DNA of 64,000 nucleotides from Anaerolineales bacterium (GTDB lineage: Bacteria; Chloroflexota; Anaerolineae; Aggregatilineales; UBA2796): NCBI GenBank assembly GCA_015075625.1, contig JABTTZ010000003.1:744001-808000 (forward strand). The letters are read 5' to 3'. Below, piece by piece: positions 51,233 through 59,891 of the stretch. Made by a program: the position numbers and the translations under genes. Each line of letters starts with the position of its first letter. The stretch's first letter is position 1. The notes under the pieces are model-generated. The model searched no databases. It worked only from the letters and a program-made list of their open reading frames with translations, and was not told the origin of the DNA.

Positions 51233-53968
51233 TCAGCCCATGACAACGCCCCGCCACCCGACAGGCGTCCCCTCCGGCGGGAGAGGTTGTTTCGTCTCAA
51301 CCAGCCAACGGCGGTAGACCTCTGGTTCGCGGTATTTTGTGATCAACTTCCATGCCCCGCTGACATCATCGCCAAAGACGACGACAATATCGCCCGATTC
51401 CGCCATATCCAACGCCGTCCGAATGGCATCGAATTCGTTTAAGACGATCTGAATCCTCTCTGGATCAAAGCCTTTTTCAACCACAGCCTCCCGCAGCAGT
51501 CCAGCAATGCTCCCCGCCTGCCGTCCGCGTGTATTCCAATCTTCTTTGATGATTAAGTAATCGTAAGCGGCGGCGGCGGCATAGCCAACCTCTTTAATAT
51601 CCCCGTCACGCCGATCCCCCGGCGCCGCAATCACCCCGATTTTTCGTCCGGTGATGCGCAAAGACTGGACGAATTCGGCAACGGCACGCATCGCCGCCGG
51701 ATTGTGGGCGTAATCGAAAATCACCTTGAAGGGGTATTCCTCAAAAATATTCATCCGTCCGGGCGTTTGGTAAAACGTGGTGGTGAAGGTCTTCAGACCG
51801 AGGCGGATCATTTCCACATTGACACCCATACAATATGCCACCGCCGCTGCTGCCATTGCGTTGGCAATGTTGAACCGCGCCCGCCCCTCGAAGGTTGCGG
51901 GAATCAGATGCGCCCACAGCAGGGGAATATGTTTTCCCTCATCATAAAGGGTGAGCATCTCACCATTGATCCCTTGCTCAAGGCTGATTGCCCGCCCACC
52001 GCCCCGGACATGATCGCGCACGAGATCATTTTTAGAATCCAGTGTGAACCAGCAAACATTCCCATCGCAGTAACGCCCCATGCCGCGTGTCATTGGATCG
52101 TCGGCGTTCAGCACGCCCCACCCATCATCGGCAACGGATTCAATGACAACCTGCTTCATATCGGCAAGCTGTTCAAGGGTTTCAATGCCTCCCAAACCGA
52201 GGTGGTCGCCTTGCACATTCAACACTGCCCCCACATGGCAGCGGTCAAAACCCAGCCCCTCGCGGACAATGCCCCCGCGCGCCGTCTCCAAAACGGCACA
52301 ATCAACATTCGGCTCACGGAGGACGACGCGGGCGCTCCAGGGCCCGGTCATATCCCCACGCAGGATCGCCTCGCCATTGACATAGATACCGTCTGTCGTC
52401 GTCATGCCGGGGTTCATCCCCGCCAGTTTCATAATATGCCCAACCATGCGCGTGGTGGTTGTCTTGCCATTGGTACCAGTGATGGCGCACAGCGGAATGC
52501 GGGCGGGCGTTCCGGGGGGAAAGAGCATATCAATAACCGCGCCAGCAACATCGCGTGGTTTCCCCTCGCTTGGCGCAACGTGCATCCGAAAGCCCGGTCC
52601 GGCGTTCACTTCGACAATCCCACCGCCAACCTCGGTATAAGGGCGGGAAATATCTGGGGAGATGAAGTCAACGCCGCCAATATCCAGCCCGATCACCTGA
52701 ATAGCCCGTTCTGCCATTTGGATGTTTTCGTAATGGATATCGTCGGTGCGGTCAATTGCCGTGCCGCCTGTGCTGAGATTGCCCGTCTGCCGGAGGAAAA
52801 ACACCTCATCAATGGCAAGGATGGTCTCCAACGTATAACCCGTCAACGCCAAAAGCCGTACCGCCTGATCATCAATCTCCAAGCGGGTCAGAATTTTCTC
52901 ATGCCCAATGCCCCGCCGAGGGTCCTGATTGACACGATCCACAAGCTCGCGGATGGTGTGTGTTCCATCGCCCACCACATGCCCCGGCACACGTTCAGCC
53001 GCAGCGACGACCTTCCCCCCAACAACCAAAATTCGGTAATCGCGCCCGGTAACATACTGCTCAATGACAACGCGAGAGGATTCTTCCGCCGCCAGTTGGT
53101 AGCCAATGCGAACATCTTCAGGGGAGCGCAAATTGATTGAGACGCCGCGCCCATGATTTCCATCATAGGGTTTGGTCACAACGGGATACCCAATATCTTC
53201 CGCCGCACTGATCGCCTCGGTTTCATCGGCAACGAGGGTTTGGCGTGGAACGGGAAGTCCGGCATCGCGCAGCATTCGGCTGGTCAGCGCCTTATCTTGG
53301 GCGATCCCTACAGCGATATGCCCCGTTCGGCTGGTTACTGTCGCTTCGATCCGTTTTTGATAACGCCCCTGCCCAAATTGGATCAGGCTGTGTTCGTTCA
53401 GGCGAATCCAGGGTACGCCGCGCCGCTCCGCCGCCTGTACTAAGGATAGCGTACTTGGACCCAGGGCTTTTTCTTTTGCCAGTTCAACAAATGCCTCAAA
53501 CTTGCCTAAATAGTTGAACCATATCCGCTCGGTTTCGCTCATCCCGCTTGGAATCGTTGGCGGGATGAGCCAGCGGACGAGATCAACGGCGAGTTCGCCC
53601 GCCGCCAGACCGACCTCCTCCTCGGCAAATTCGTAGATCACCATGTAATGCCCCGGCGTGTTCAGGCTGCGCGTCTTTCCACGACTGACGGGCGACCCGG
53701 CAAGGCATTGCAATTCAATGGCGATATGTTCGATCACATGCCCGATCCATGTCGTTTCGCGCATCCGCCGGACAAACCCCCCCGGTACGCCATACGAACA
53801 GCCGTGTTCCTCTAAGGTGGGCATGGTCGCCAGAAGGTTATCAATGAAACCGGGAATTTTTGTTGTTGGGTAGTCTTCTAAATCTTCAATATCAAGATCA
53901 AGGCGAACAACTGGGCGGTATTCGTAAAGATTTGGACCTCGGTAGACTTTTTTGTTGAGGATTTTCAT
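51233..53968 (-). CDS. cphA: Cyanophycin synthetase
   Basis: CphA polymerises aspartate and arginine into cyanophycin, a nitrogen/carbon reserve, using ATP. The 911-residue protein starts MKILNKKVYRGPNLYEYRPVVR, the family N-terminus; a longer frame to 54061 exists, but GAGGGATCG precedes this ATG. An ATP-grasp domain (about 215-480) has GYPVVTKPYDGNHGRGVSIN, then EVNAGPGFRMHVAPSEG. The Mur-ligase-like domain (about 485-880) has AITGTNGKTTTTRMVGHI, ETARGGIVREGLGF, NADDPMTRG and FDYAHNPAAM. All key parts for the two-step elongation are visible. No cyanophycinase is in the window. The neighbouring TerB-like gene is on the same strand. Confidence 0.95.
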   Translation of the reverse strand: MKILNKKVYRGPNLYEYRPVVRLDLDIEDLEDYPTTKIPGFIDNLLATMPTLEEHGCSYGVPGGFVRRMRETTWIGHVIEHIAIELQCLAGSPVSRGKTRSLNTPGHYMVIYEFAEEEVGLAAGELAVDLVRWLIPPTIPSGMSETERIWFNYLGKFEAFVELAKEKALGPSTLSLVQAAERRGVPWIRLNEHSLIQFGQGRYQKRIEATVTSRTGHIAVGIAQDKALTSRMLRDAGLPVPRQTLVADETEAISAAEDIGYPVVTKPYDGNHGRGVSINLRSPEDVRIGYQLAAEESSRVVIEQYVTGRDYRILVVGGKVVAAAERVPGHVVGDGTHTIRELVDRVNQDPRRGIGHEKILTRLEIDDQAVRLLALTGYTLETILAIDEVFFLRQTGNLSTGGTAIDRTDDIHYENIQMAERAIQVIGLDIGGVDFISPDISRPYTEVGGGIVEVNAGPGFRMHVAPSEGKPRDVAGAVIDMLFPPGTPARIPLCAITGTNGKTTTTRMVGHIMKLAGMNPGMTTTDGIYVNGEAILRGDMTGPWSARVVLREPNVDCAVLETARGGIVREGLGFDRCHVGAVLNVQGDHLGLGGIETLEQLADMKQVVIESVADDGWGVLNADDPMTRGMGRYCDGNVCWFTLDSKNDLVRDHVRGGGRAISLEQGINGEMLTLYDEGKHIPLLWAHLIPATFEGRARFNIANAMAAAAVAYCMGVNVEMIRLGLKTFTTTFYQTPGRMNIFEEYPFKVIFDYAHNPAAMRAVAEFVQSLRITGRKIGVIAAPGDRRDGDIKEVGYAAAAAYDYLIIKEDWNTRGRQAGSIAGLLREAVVEKGFDPERIQIVLNEFDAIRTALDMAESGDIVVVFGDDVSGAWKLITKYREPEVYRRWLVETKQPLPPEGTPVGWRGVVMG

Positions 53969-54167
53969 GTGTGGCGATCCCTCTTTTGGTACATCTGAGG
54001 ATACCATAGGAACGAGATCGGCGGCGAAAAACGGCAGCCCTTGTCGGACTGGCTTTTGCACCTGTCCTCGGACGCAGAGTGTGTGATATCGTTTTTTTCA
54101 AGACGCGCTGCTTTTCTCAGATTACAATGCACCTATTGATGATGAAGAACACAGAAAGGCTGAACTT

Positions 54168-54701
54168 ATGCGAAAACTCGTGGTCACCGAATTCCTATCC
54201 CTTGATGGTGTGATGGAAAACCCCGCTTGGACGGCGCCCTATTGGAATGACGAGATAGCGCAGTTCAAAACCGAGGAAGATTCGACTGTCGATGCCTTAC
54301 TTCTAGGGCGCATCACCTATCAGGGCTTTGCTGCTGCGTGGCCCACAAGCGATGACGAAGGAGCGCCCTTCATGAACAACGTTCGCAAATACGTGGTGTC
54401 AACGACACTCACGAAGGCAGAATGGAACAACTCTCAGCTAATCAGGGCAAATGTCGTTCAGGAAATCTCCACCCTAAAGCAGCAGGACGGTCAGGATATT
54501 CTCGTCTACGGCAGCGCCACCCTTGTACAAACCCTCATGCAGCATCATCTCGTCGATAGCTATCGGTTTCTTGTCTATCCGGTAGTTCTGGGCAAGGGTA
54601 AGCGGCTTTTTCACGAGGGGACAATGGCCACGCTGACCCTTGTGAGAACGCAATCCCTCAGTTCAGGGGTGGCGGCGCTTGTCTATGAGCCGGTGCGGTA
54701 G
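54168..54701 (+). CDS. RibD C-terminal-domain (dihydrofolate reductase-like) protein
   Basis: This 177-residue stand-alone reductase-fold protein resembles YyaP/RibD-C proteins. It has KLVVTEFLSLDGVMENPAW at the N-terminus, DALLLGRITYQGFAAAWP, KYVVSTTLT, the dinucleotide loop DILVYGSATLVQTLMQHHLVD and YPVVLGKGKRLFHEG at the end. These proteins bind NADPH and reduce small molecules of unknown identity; they are not true DHFR. It is a single gene, divergent from cphA and convergent with the citrate-synthase gene. Confidence 0.88.
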   Translation: MRKLVVTEFLSLDGVMENPAWTAPYWNDEIAQFKTEEDSTVDALLLGRITYQGFAAAWPTSDDEGAPFMNNVRKYVVSTTLTKAEWNNSQLIRANVVQEISTLKQQDGQDILVYGSATLVQTLMQHHLVDSYRFLVYPVVLGKGKRLFHEGTMATLTLVRTQSLSSGVAALVYEPVR

Positions 54702-54728
54702 ACTCATTGAGTCCCTTAGGAAAACGTC

Positions 54729-55913
54729 TCACCCCTCTTGGGGCGGCACGCCGGTATAGGTAGCGCGGGGACGAATCATCGTCCCCGTAGCGGCTTGTTC
54801 TAGGGCATGGGCAATCCATCCCGCCGCCCGCCCCAACGCAAAGAGGGCAAACGCCGCCCCTAAGGGCAGGTTCAGCGCCCGTTCAAAAATCACAAGGGCG
54901 CAGTCAATCGTTGGTGCGTCGGGGATGTGCCTTTGCAAAAGGGCGAGAGTTGTCAGATCATCCGTCAGGCGTTTGCTGGCGTGATTCCCCTCCAAATATG
55001 CCAACAAGCACCGCGCACGCGGATCGCCCTCTGGGTAGAGTGGATGCCCAAAGCCCGGCAGACCATCCCCACGCGCCAACCGTTCCCCTATGAGTGCGCT
55101 CCGCCCATCGTGATCGTGTGCGGTATCAATCTCTCGAAACATCGCCGCCACCCGCGCTGTATGCCCGCCATGATTTCCCCCGCTGAGCGCCGCCAAACCA
55201 CTCGCTACCGCCGCATAGAGGCTTGCTCCTGTGCTGGCAACGATTCGAGCGGCGAAGGAGGATGCATTCAACTCGTGATCGGCACAGAGGATCAATGCGG
55301 CATTGATCGCCGCTGGCGAAACACCCCATGCAGCCCCTACGTGATCGGCAATCTGCCCCGTTGGAAGGGCGGGAAAAGCCACTGCCCGCGTCAAAACCTT
55401 CAGAATCCGCCCTCCCACCGCGATCGGGTTTCGCGCCGCTGATGCCCCCCAATCCCCTTCTGCCGAGAGCGCAAGGGCGATCTGCATGTTCGCTAGAAAA
55501 CGTCCGGCACGGAGTCCGTCGGGAGGGAATACGGGCGGTTCGGAGTCTTGCCAACGGTCAAAATCGCCCGTCCATAACAGCGCGGCAACCTGTTCAAAAG
55601 ACCGCGCACCAACGAGAAACTCCACCCCATACCCCCGATAATACAACCCGTTCTCTGTGATCAAGGTGAGGGCGGAATCAAGGACGGGTGTCCCCCAGTG
55701 AAGGGCAGCGTGGGCAGTCTTTGCCGGATCGCTGCGATGTTCCTTGCGCTCAAGAAGTTTCTGCACATCCTCGGCAAGATAACGCCGCACCCGTTTTGAT
55801 TCAGAAACCGCTTCGCTGCGGATCAACCCTCGGCTAACATAGGCATAAAGCGTGGCGGCGGTCACCTTTAACCGAGCAGAGGCTTCTTGTGCGGTGAGGT
55901 ATTTCTTAGCCAA
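54729..55913 (-). CDS. Citrate synthase family protein with N-terminal HTH domain
   Basis: The first 55 or so residues form a MerR/excisionase-like helix-turn-helix (YLTAQEASARLKVTAATLYAYVSRGLIRSEA), which is absent from ordinary citrate synthases. The rest is a citrate/2-methylcitrate synthase domain with the three catalytic residues visible: His in ADHELNAS, His in GFGHPLYPEGDPRA, and Asp in DCALVIFERAL. A condensing enzyme that may also bind DNA, or uses the HTH for protein contacts, is suggested. At 394 residues including the HTH, the catalytic part is slightly short. It is divergent from a DRE-TIM synthase gene, a pairing that may mean shared pathway or control. Substrate acyl-CoA is unknown. 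Confidence 0.85.
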   Translation of the reverse strand: MAKKYLTAQEASARLKVTAATLYAYVSRGLIRSEAVSESKRVRRYLAEDVQKLLERKEHRSDPAKTAHAALHWGTPVLDSALTLITENGLYYRGYGVEFLVGARSFEQVAALLWTGDFDRWQDSEPPVFPPDGLRAGRFLANMQIALALSAEGDWGASAARNPIAVGGRILKVLTRAVAFPALPTGQIADHVGAAWGVSPAAINAALILCADHELNASSFAARIVASTGASLYAAVASGLAALSGGNHGGHTARVAAMFREIDTAHDHDGRSALIGERLARGDGLPGFGHPLYPEGDPRARCLLAYLEGNHASKRLTDDLTTLALLQRHIPDAPTIDCALVIFERALNLPLGAAFALFALGRAAGWIAHALEQAATGTMIRPRATYTGVPPQEG

Positions 55914-56013
55914 GCAACTTTCCTTACACGTTATATGTTGATTTTCTCATCAAGATTGACAATCTATTTTATCGCGCTTATCCTGAACAAAACATAGCAC
56001 ATGAGTCTTTCCC

Positions 56014-57339
56014 ATGATCCCTGATCCACAGACCCCAGAGTATTTTCTAGAAAGTTTCCCCCGCGATGCCTTTCCCCAGTATGTGTGGACAGAACGCCCG
56101 GTGAACTTACCCTTGCAGGTATGGACAACAGAGACGACACACCGCGACGGTCAGCAGGGCGGGTTACCTTTGAGTGTTGACCAAAGCCTGACGATTTACG
56201 ACATACTGTGCCAGTTTACGGGAGAGAGTGGGGCAATCCGCCAAGCGGAATTTTTTGCCTACCGCCCCTCGGATCGGGCGGCATTAGAGGGGGCATTGGA
56301 GCGCTATCGGGATGGGGCGCCGATTGAACCAACAACATGGATTCGTGCCACCAGCAAGGACGTTGATCTGATTAAAACCCTCGGCGTGCGCGAGACGGGG
56401 ATGCTTGCTTCGGCATCGGATTATCATACCTTTCACAAATTTACTCCCGGCGGGCGCAAGCAGGCAGCACAAACCTACCTTGACGCCGTGCGCGTAACCG
56501 TCGATGCCGGAATTCGCCCCCGCTTACACCTTGAGGATGCCACCCGCGCCCCGCTCGATTTTATCCTGCCCTTTGTAGAGGCTGTGCAAGCGATCTGTGC
56601 GCCCTATGGTCTCACCCCAAAATTCCGCGTCTGCGATACGATGGGCTTGGGACTGCCGGATGCTGACGTTGCCTTGCCGCGCTCTATTCCCCGCCTTTTT
56701 CGGGCGCTGCGGGCGGCGGGGCTGACCCCAGAAATGCTCGAATTTCACCCCCACAACGACACATGGCTCGTTGTTCCCAACTGCCTTGCGGCAATTCGTG
56801 AAGGGTGTGCTGTGATCAACGGCACTGCGTTGGGGAAGGGCGAACGGACGGGAAATGCCCCACTAGAGGCGATTTTGATGCACCTGATGGGGATGGGCTT
56901 CTTTGCCCAAAATGCGCCGAATTTCAAAGCGCTAAATGCCCTTGCCGCGCTCTACCAAACGATGGGGGAAGAACTGCCACCTAAATATCCGCTCTATGGA
57001 CGGGATGCCCACCGCACCCGCGCCGGCGTTCATGCCGATGGACTGAATAAATTTTGGTGGATGTATGCCCCCTTCAATGTTCCGGCGCTGCTAGGGCGTC
57101 CGTTGGAGGTATCGCTTACCAAAGAGAGTGGCAGTGCTGGCGTGATTTTCTTGATTCGGCAGCATCTCGGGATCACCTTAACGAAAGATGATCCACAAAT
57201 CATGGCGATTCAGGCGTGGGTGACGGGGGAATTTGAGGGTGGGCGGCAAACAAGCATCGAATGGGAAGAGCTTGCCGCGCTGGTTGACGCCACCCTGATG
57301 AAAAACCACCCAATACAGAGTGATTCTGAGCGCGTTTGA
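56014..57339 (+). CDS. DRE-TIM acyl-CoA condensing enzyme (isopropylmalate/homocitrate/Re-citrate synthase-like)
   Basis: This 441-residue TIM-barrel enzyme of the HMGL-like family condenses an acyl-CoA with a 2-oxo acid. It has TETTHRDGQQGGLPL (the metal-binding R-D-G-Q motif), RLHLEDATRAPLDF, FRVCDTMGLGLP and LEFHPHNDTWLVVPN (the H-x-H-N-D metal site). INGTALGKGERTGNAPLEAIL follows. No C-terminal LeuA regulatory domain is visible beyond residue 400, so it is not a standard feedback-regulated LeuA. It is divergent from an HTH-citrate synthase across 100 bp, so both could work in one organic-acid pathway. The exact substrate cannot be read from the sequence. Confidence 0.8.
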   Translation: MIPDPQTPEYFLESFPRDAFPQYVWTERPVNLPLQVWTTETTHRDGQQGGLPLSVDQSLTIYDILCQFTGESGAIRQAEFFAYRPSDRAALEGALERYRDGAPIEPTTWIRATSKDVDLIKTLGVRETGMLASASDYHTFHKFTPGGRKQAAQTYLDAVRVTVDAGIRPRLHLEDATRAPLDFILPFVEAVQAICAPYGLTPKFRVCDTMGLGLPDADVALPRSIPRLFRALRAAGLTPEMLEFHPHNDTWLVVPNCLAAIREGCAVINGTALGKGERTGNAPLEAILMHLMGMGFFAQNAPNFKALNALAALYQTMGEELPPKYPLYGRDAHRTRAGVHADGLNKFWWMYAPFNVPALLGRPLEVSLTKESGSAGVIFLIRQHLGITLTKDDPQIMAIQAWVTGEFEGGRQTSIEWEELAALVDATLMKNHPIQSDSERV

Positions 57340-57384
57340 AAGGGCGCGACGTATGTTTATGTCTATGTGTGCGCCCATCCCGCG

Positions 57385-57768
57385 CTACACCATAGCAATG
57401 ACTTCAATTTCCACCAGCACACCACGCGGCAGATTCAAATTGCCTACGGTGGTGCGGGCAGGAGGGGCATCGGGAAAGAATTCGGCGTAGACGACATTCA
57501 TCGCCTGAAAATCGCCCATATCGTGAAGGTAGACAGTTGTTTTGACTACCTTTCCCAAACCTGATCCGGCGGCTTCGAGAACAGCTTTGATGTTTGTCAA
57601 GACTTGGCGTGTCTCGGCAGAAATGCCGCCTTTGACGACCTCCATTGTCGCCGGATCAAAGCCCGTCTGTCCAGCGCAGAACACAAACCCATTGGCAATC
57701 ACCGCCTGCGAGTACGGACCAATCGCTTTGGGGGCATGTTCGGTGTGAACAATACGACGCTCAGTCAT
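57385..57768 (-). CDS. ridA: RidA family reactive imine deaminase
   Basis: RidA hydrolyses reactive enamines/imines from PLP enzymes. The 127-residue protein has APKAIGPYSQAV, NGFVFCAGQTGFDP, ETRQVLTNIKAVLEAAGSGL, KTTVYLHDM, FPDAPPARTTVGNLNLPRGVLVEIEVIA with the substrate-binding Arg and C-terminal Glu. The frame extends upstream to 57960, but the ATG at 57768 is at the family N-terminus. It overlaps the end of gmk by 8 bp, so it is translationally coupled. Confidence 0.95.
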   Translation of the reverse strand: MTERRIVHTEHAPKAIGPYSQAVIANGFVFCAGQTGFDPATMEVVKGGISAETRQVLTNIKAVLEAAGSGLGKVVKTTVYLHDMGDFQAMNVVYAEFFPDAPPARTTVGNLNLPRGVLVEIEVIAMV

Positions 57769-58429
57769 GATTATCTTCCTTTGTTTTGTAAGGGGCATCT
57801 CCGGCATTGGGGGCGTGGTGGAGGACAATCGCCCGCACCTCTGCCGCACAACGCTCCACATTGTCATTGACAACGCGGTAATCGCTCTCTGTCGCCCGCG
57901 AAAGCTCATATTGAGCGCGGGCATGACGTTGCAAAATTTCCGCTTCGGTTGCCTCGCCACGTTCGCGCATCCGATCCAAGAGCGCCTGTTCAGTGGGAGG
58001 GAGGATGAAGATGGTCACAACGTGGTTGGGAAAGGCAGCCTTCAACGCCACTGCGCCTTTTACATCAATATCAGAGACGAGCAAATCGCCGCGAGCGAGG
58101 CTTTCTTCCACCGGACGGCGCACTGCCCCGTAGAATTTGCCTGGGTGAACTTCTTCGTATTCCAGCAGTTCACCGCCATCACGCATGGCGCTGAAGCGCT
58201 CTACACTGACGAAAAAATGATCAATGCCCTCCCGTTCGCCTTCGCGGGGGGGACGGGTGGTGGCGGTAGGCATCCGCTGCAAGCGAGGGAAATCGTGCAT
58301 GATGCGCTTGATCACGGTGTTCTTGCCGACCCCGGCGGGACCAACAAAGACGAAGATCACACCGCGTCCGTAAGAGTCTGATGAATCCATGATGATCACG
58401 GGTAGGGTTGGGGTCTGTAGGTTGCTCAT
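57761..58429 (-). CDS. gmk: Guanylate kinase
   Basis: Gmk converts GMP to GDP with ATP. The 222-residue protein has FVGPAGVGKNTVIKRI (P-loop; Asn follows the Lys where Ser/Thr is usual), PTATTRPPREGEREGIDHFFVS (GMP binding), ELLEYEEVHPGKFYGAVR, DIDVKGAVALK, IFILPPTEQALLDRMRERGEAT and YRVVNDNVE. About 20 residues precede the P-loop strand; a start at Met14 would also fit. It forms a two-gene operon with ridA and lies downstream of nothing else on this strand within 76 bp. Confidence 0.95.
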   Translation of the reverse strand: MSNLQTPTLPVIIMDSSDSYGRGVIFVFVGPAGVGKNTVIKRIMHDFPRLQRMPTATTRPPREGEREGIDHFFVSVERFSAMRDGGELLEYEEVHPGKFYGAVRRPVEESLARGDLLVSDIDVKGAVALKAAFPNHVVTIFILPPTEQALLDRMRERGEATEAEILQRHARAQYELSRATESDYRVVNDNVERCAAEVRAIVLHHAPNAGDAPYKTKEDNHD

Positions 58430-58505
58430 GATCCTAATTTTAACAGCATTTTATGGTAACAGAGGTATACCATTCGGCGCTTTCCCTACGTTATAGATTT
58501 TCCTC

Positions 58506-59591
58506 TCAATTTTTTGGGGAGGAGCGCCCCAACAAGACCTCAATCATGCGCCGATCTGCCCGCGCCAGCGCATAGTGATCGACCTCCGCCGGCGTCACCC
58601 ATGCCGCTGCGATATACCTTGTGAGGGCGATCTCGCCACCGAGATAGCGGCAGCGGTGGGCATGAAGGGTGATCCGAAAATGGCTGAAGGCGTGTTTTAC
58701 GGTTGCCAGTACATCCCCGATCTCAACCTGAATCCCGCATTGCTCAGAGAGCGCCCGCGCTAAAGTCTCCCCAAGCGATTCGTCCCCCTCGCGGAATGCG
58801 GCTGGAAATTCCCACAAGCCGCCAAGCAATCCCTTCAGAGGGCGTTGAGCAATGAGAAACCGTCCGGCGGCGTCATAAATGACCCCGGACGCAACATCCC
58901 GATGAGGGGTTTTCGCCTTGCGTGCTTTCACAGGGCGTTCCCCTTGTGTGTTGTTGGCATGGGCGCGGCAAAAGGTCTGTACCGGACAGTTGGGGCAATC
59001 TGGCGAACGGGGGGTACAAATCCGGCTGCCCAATTCCATCATCGCCTGATTGTGATCGCCCGGGCGTTCTGCCTCGGCAATCAACCCCTCGGCAAGCGCC
59101 CATAGGTGGCGCTGTGTAGCTGACATCGTGACATCAGCGGGGAGGTCGTAAAGCCGTGCCAAAACGCGAATGACATTTCCATCAAGGACGGCGACGCGCT
59201 CCCCAAAAACAATGCTGGCAACTGCCGCCGCCGTATAACGCCCCACACCGGGGAGGTTTTGCAGCAGTGCGGCGGTTTGTGGGAACTGTCCCCCGCCAGC
59301 AGCGACGATCTGTGCGGCGCGATGCATGTTGCGAGCGCGGCTGTAATAACCCAAACCTTCCCACAACTTCAAGACCTGATCCAGCGGAGCAGCGGCAAGG
59401 GCATGAACCGTTGGGTAAGCGGCAGCGAATTTCTCGTAATAGGGGACAACGGTGGCGCTCTGCGTTTGTTGAAGCATGACTTCCGAAAGCCAGACGCGGT
59501 AGGGATCACGGGTGTGCCGCCAGGGACGATCTGACGCATCCCGAACAAACCATGGTGCCAATGCTGCTGCAAACGAATGAGAATCAATCAT
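58506..59591 (-). CDS. mutY: A/G-specific adenine DNA glycosylase MutY
   Basis: MutY removes A paired with 8-oxoG. The 361-residue protein has WLSEVMLQQTQSATV (catalytic Glu), the helix-hairpin-helix LPGVGRYTAAAVASI and VAVLDGNVIRVLARL with the catalytic Asp. The iron-sulphur cluster Cys pattern is C-x6-C-x2-C-x5-C (CTPRSPDCPNCPVQTFC), and a C-terminal NUDIX-like 8-oxoG-recognition domain has GLLGGLWEFPAAF. ATG 59591 fits the family N-terminus. The frame runs upstream into a mobile element, and the start has no obvious ribosome binding site. The element's left end lies only 15 bp upstream of the start. Confidence 0.95.
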   Translation of the reverse strand: MIDSHSFAAALAPWFVRDASDRPWRHTRDPYRVWLSEVMLQQTQSATVVPYYEKFAAAYPTVHALAAAPLDQVLKLWEGLGYYSRARNMHRAAQIVAAGGGQFPQTAALLQNLPGVGRYTAAAVASIVFGERVAVLDGNVIRVLARLYDLPADVTMSATQRHLWALAEGLIAEAERPGDHNQAMMELGSRICTPRSPDCPNCPVQTFCRAHANNTQGERPVKARKAKTPHRDVASGVIYDAAGRFLIAQRPLKGLLGGLWEFPAAFREGDESLGETLARALSEQCGIQVEIGDVLATVKHAFSHFRITLHAHRCRYLGGEIALTRYIAAAWVTPAEVDHYALARADRRMIEVLLGRSSPKN

Positions 59592-59605
59592 CTGGGTATG
59601 ATACT

Positions 59606-59891
59606 CTAGTAGACCACCACATAAATTTCTAAGGATATAAACGCGCCAATACAGCCAGTAAATCGGCAATCTCTAGATCACTTTTTCCGGCATCGCTCCA
59701 TAACCCCATTTGATCTCGACGCACCACTCGCACCTTGTTGCTGCTGCCTTTGACCACCCCTTCCAGTTCTTCTCGTTCTGCCTCGCTCAGGTGAATTGGA
59801 TAGTTTTGTTTACCTCCTCTTTTGCGGTTCCTTTCCTCTCAATCCTTCTAAGATGCCCTTTTATTGACTTATTTGTGTGGTCGTCTACTAG
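59606..59891. mobile_element. MITE-like element with imperfect terminal inverted repeats, IS630-derived
   Basis: The left end, beginning CTAGTAGACC at 59606, is matched by an inverted copy ending GTCTACTAG at 59891, with about 19 of 24 end positions matching. The 286-bp element lies between fbp and mutY. Inside, the minus strand carries the start of an IS630-type transposase. The right terminus overlaps the TAG stop codon of fbp. Ends of the form CTAG fit the TA target preference of the IS630/Tc1 group. Confidence 0.75.
59630..59815 (-). pseudogene. IS630-family transposase N-terminal fragment
   Basis: The minus strand, after a GAGGAGG stretch, encodes NYPIHLSEAEREELEGVV, then SNKVRVVRRDQMGLWSDAGK and SDLEIADLLAV, ending at a TAG. 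This matches the N-terminal helix-turn-helix part of IS630-type transposases (Leu-x-x-x-E-R ... S-D-x-x-I-A). The catalytic domain is missing, so the element depends on another transposase. Confidence 0.65.

Noticed and set aside
51704-53140. A 478-codon plus-strand frame inside cphA
   Set aside because: It is antisense to conserved ATP-grasp and Mur-ligase motifs, with Cys/His/Pro-rich composition typical of a shadow frame.
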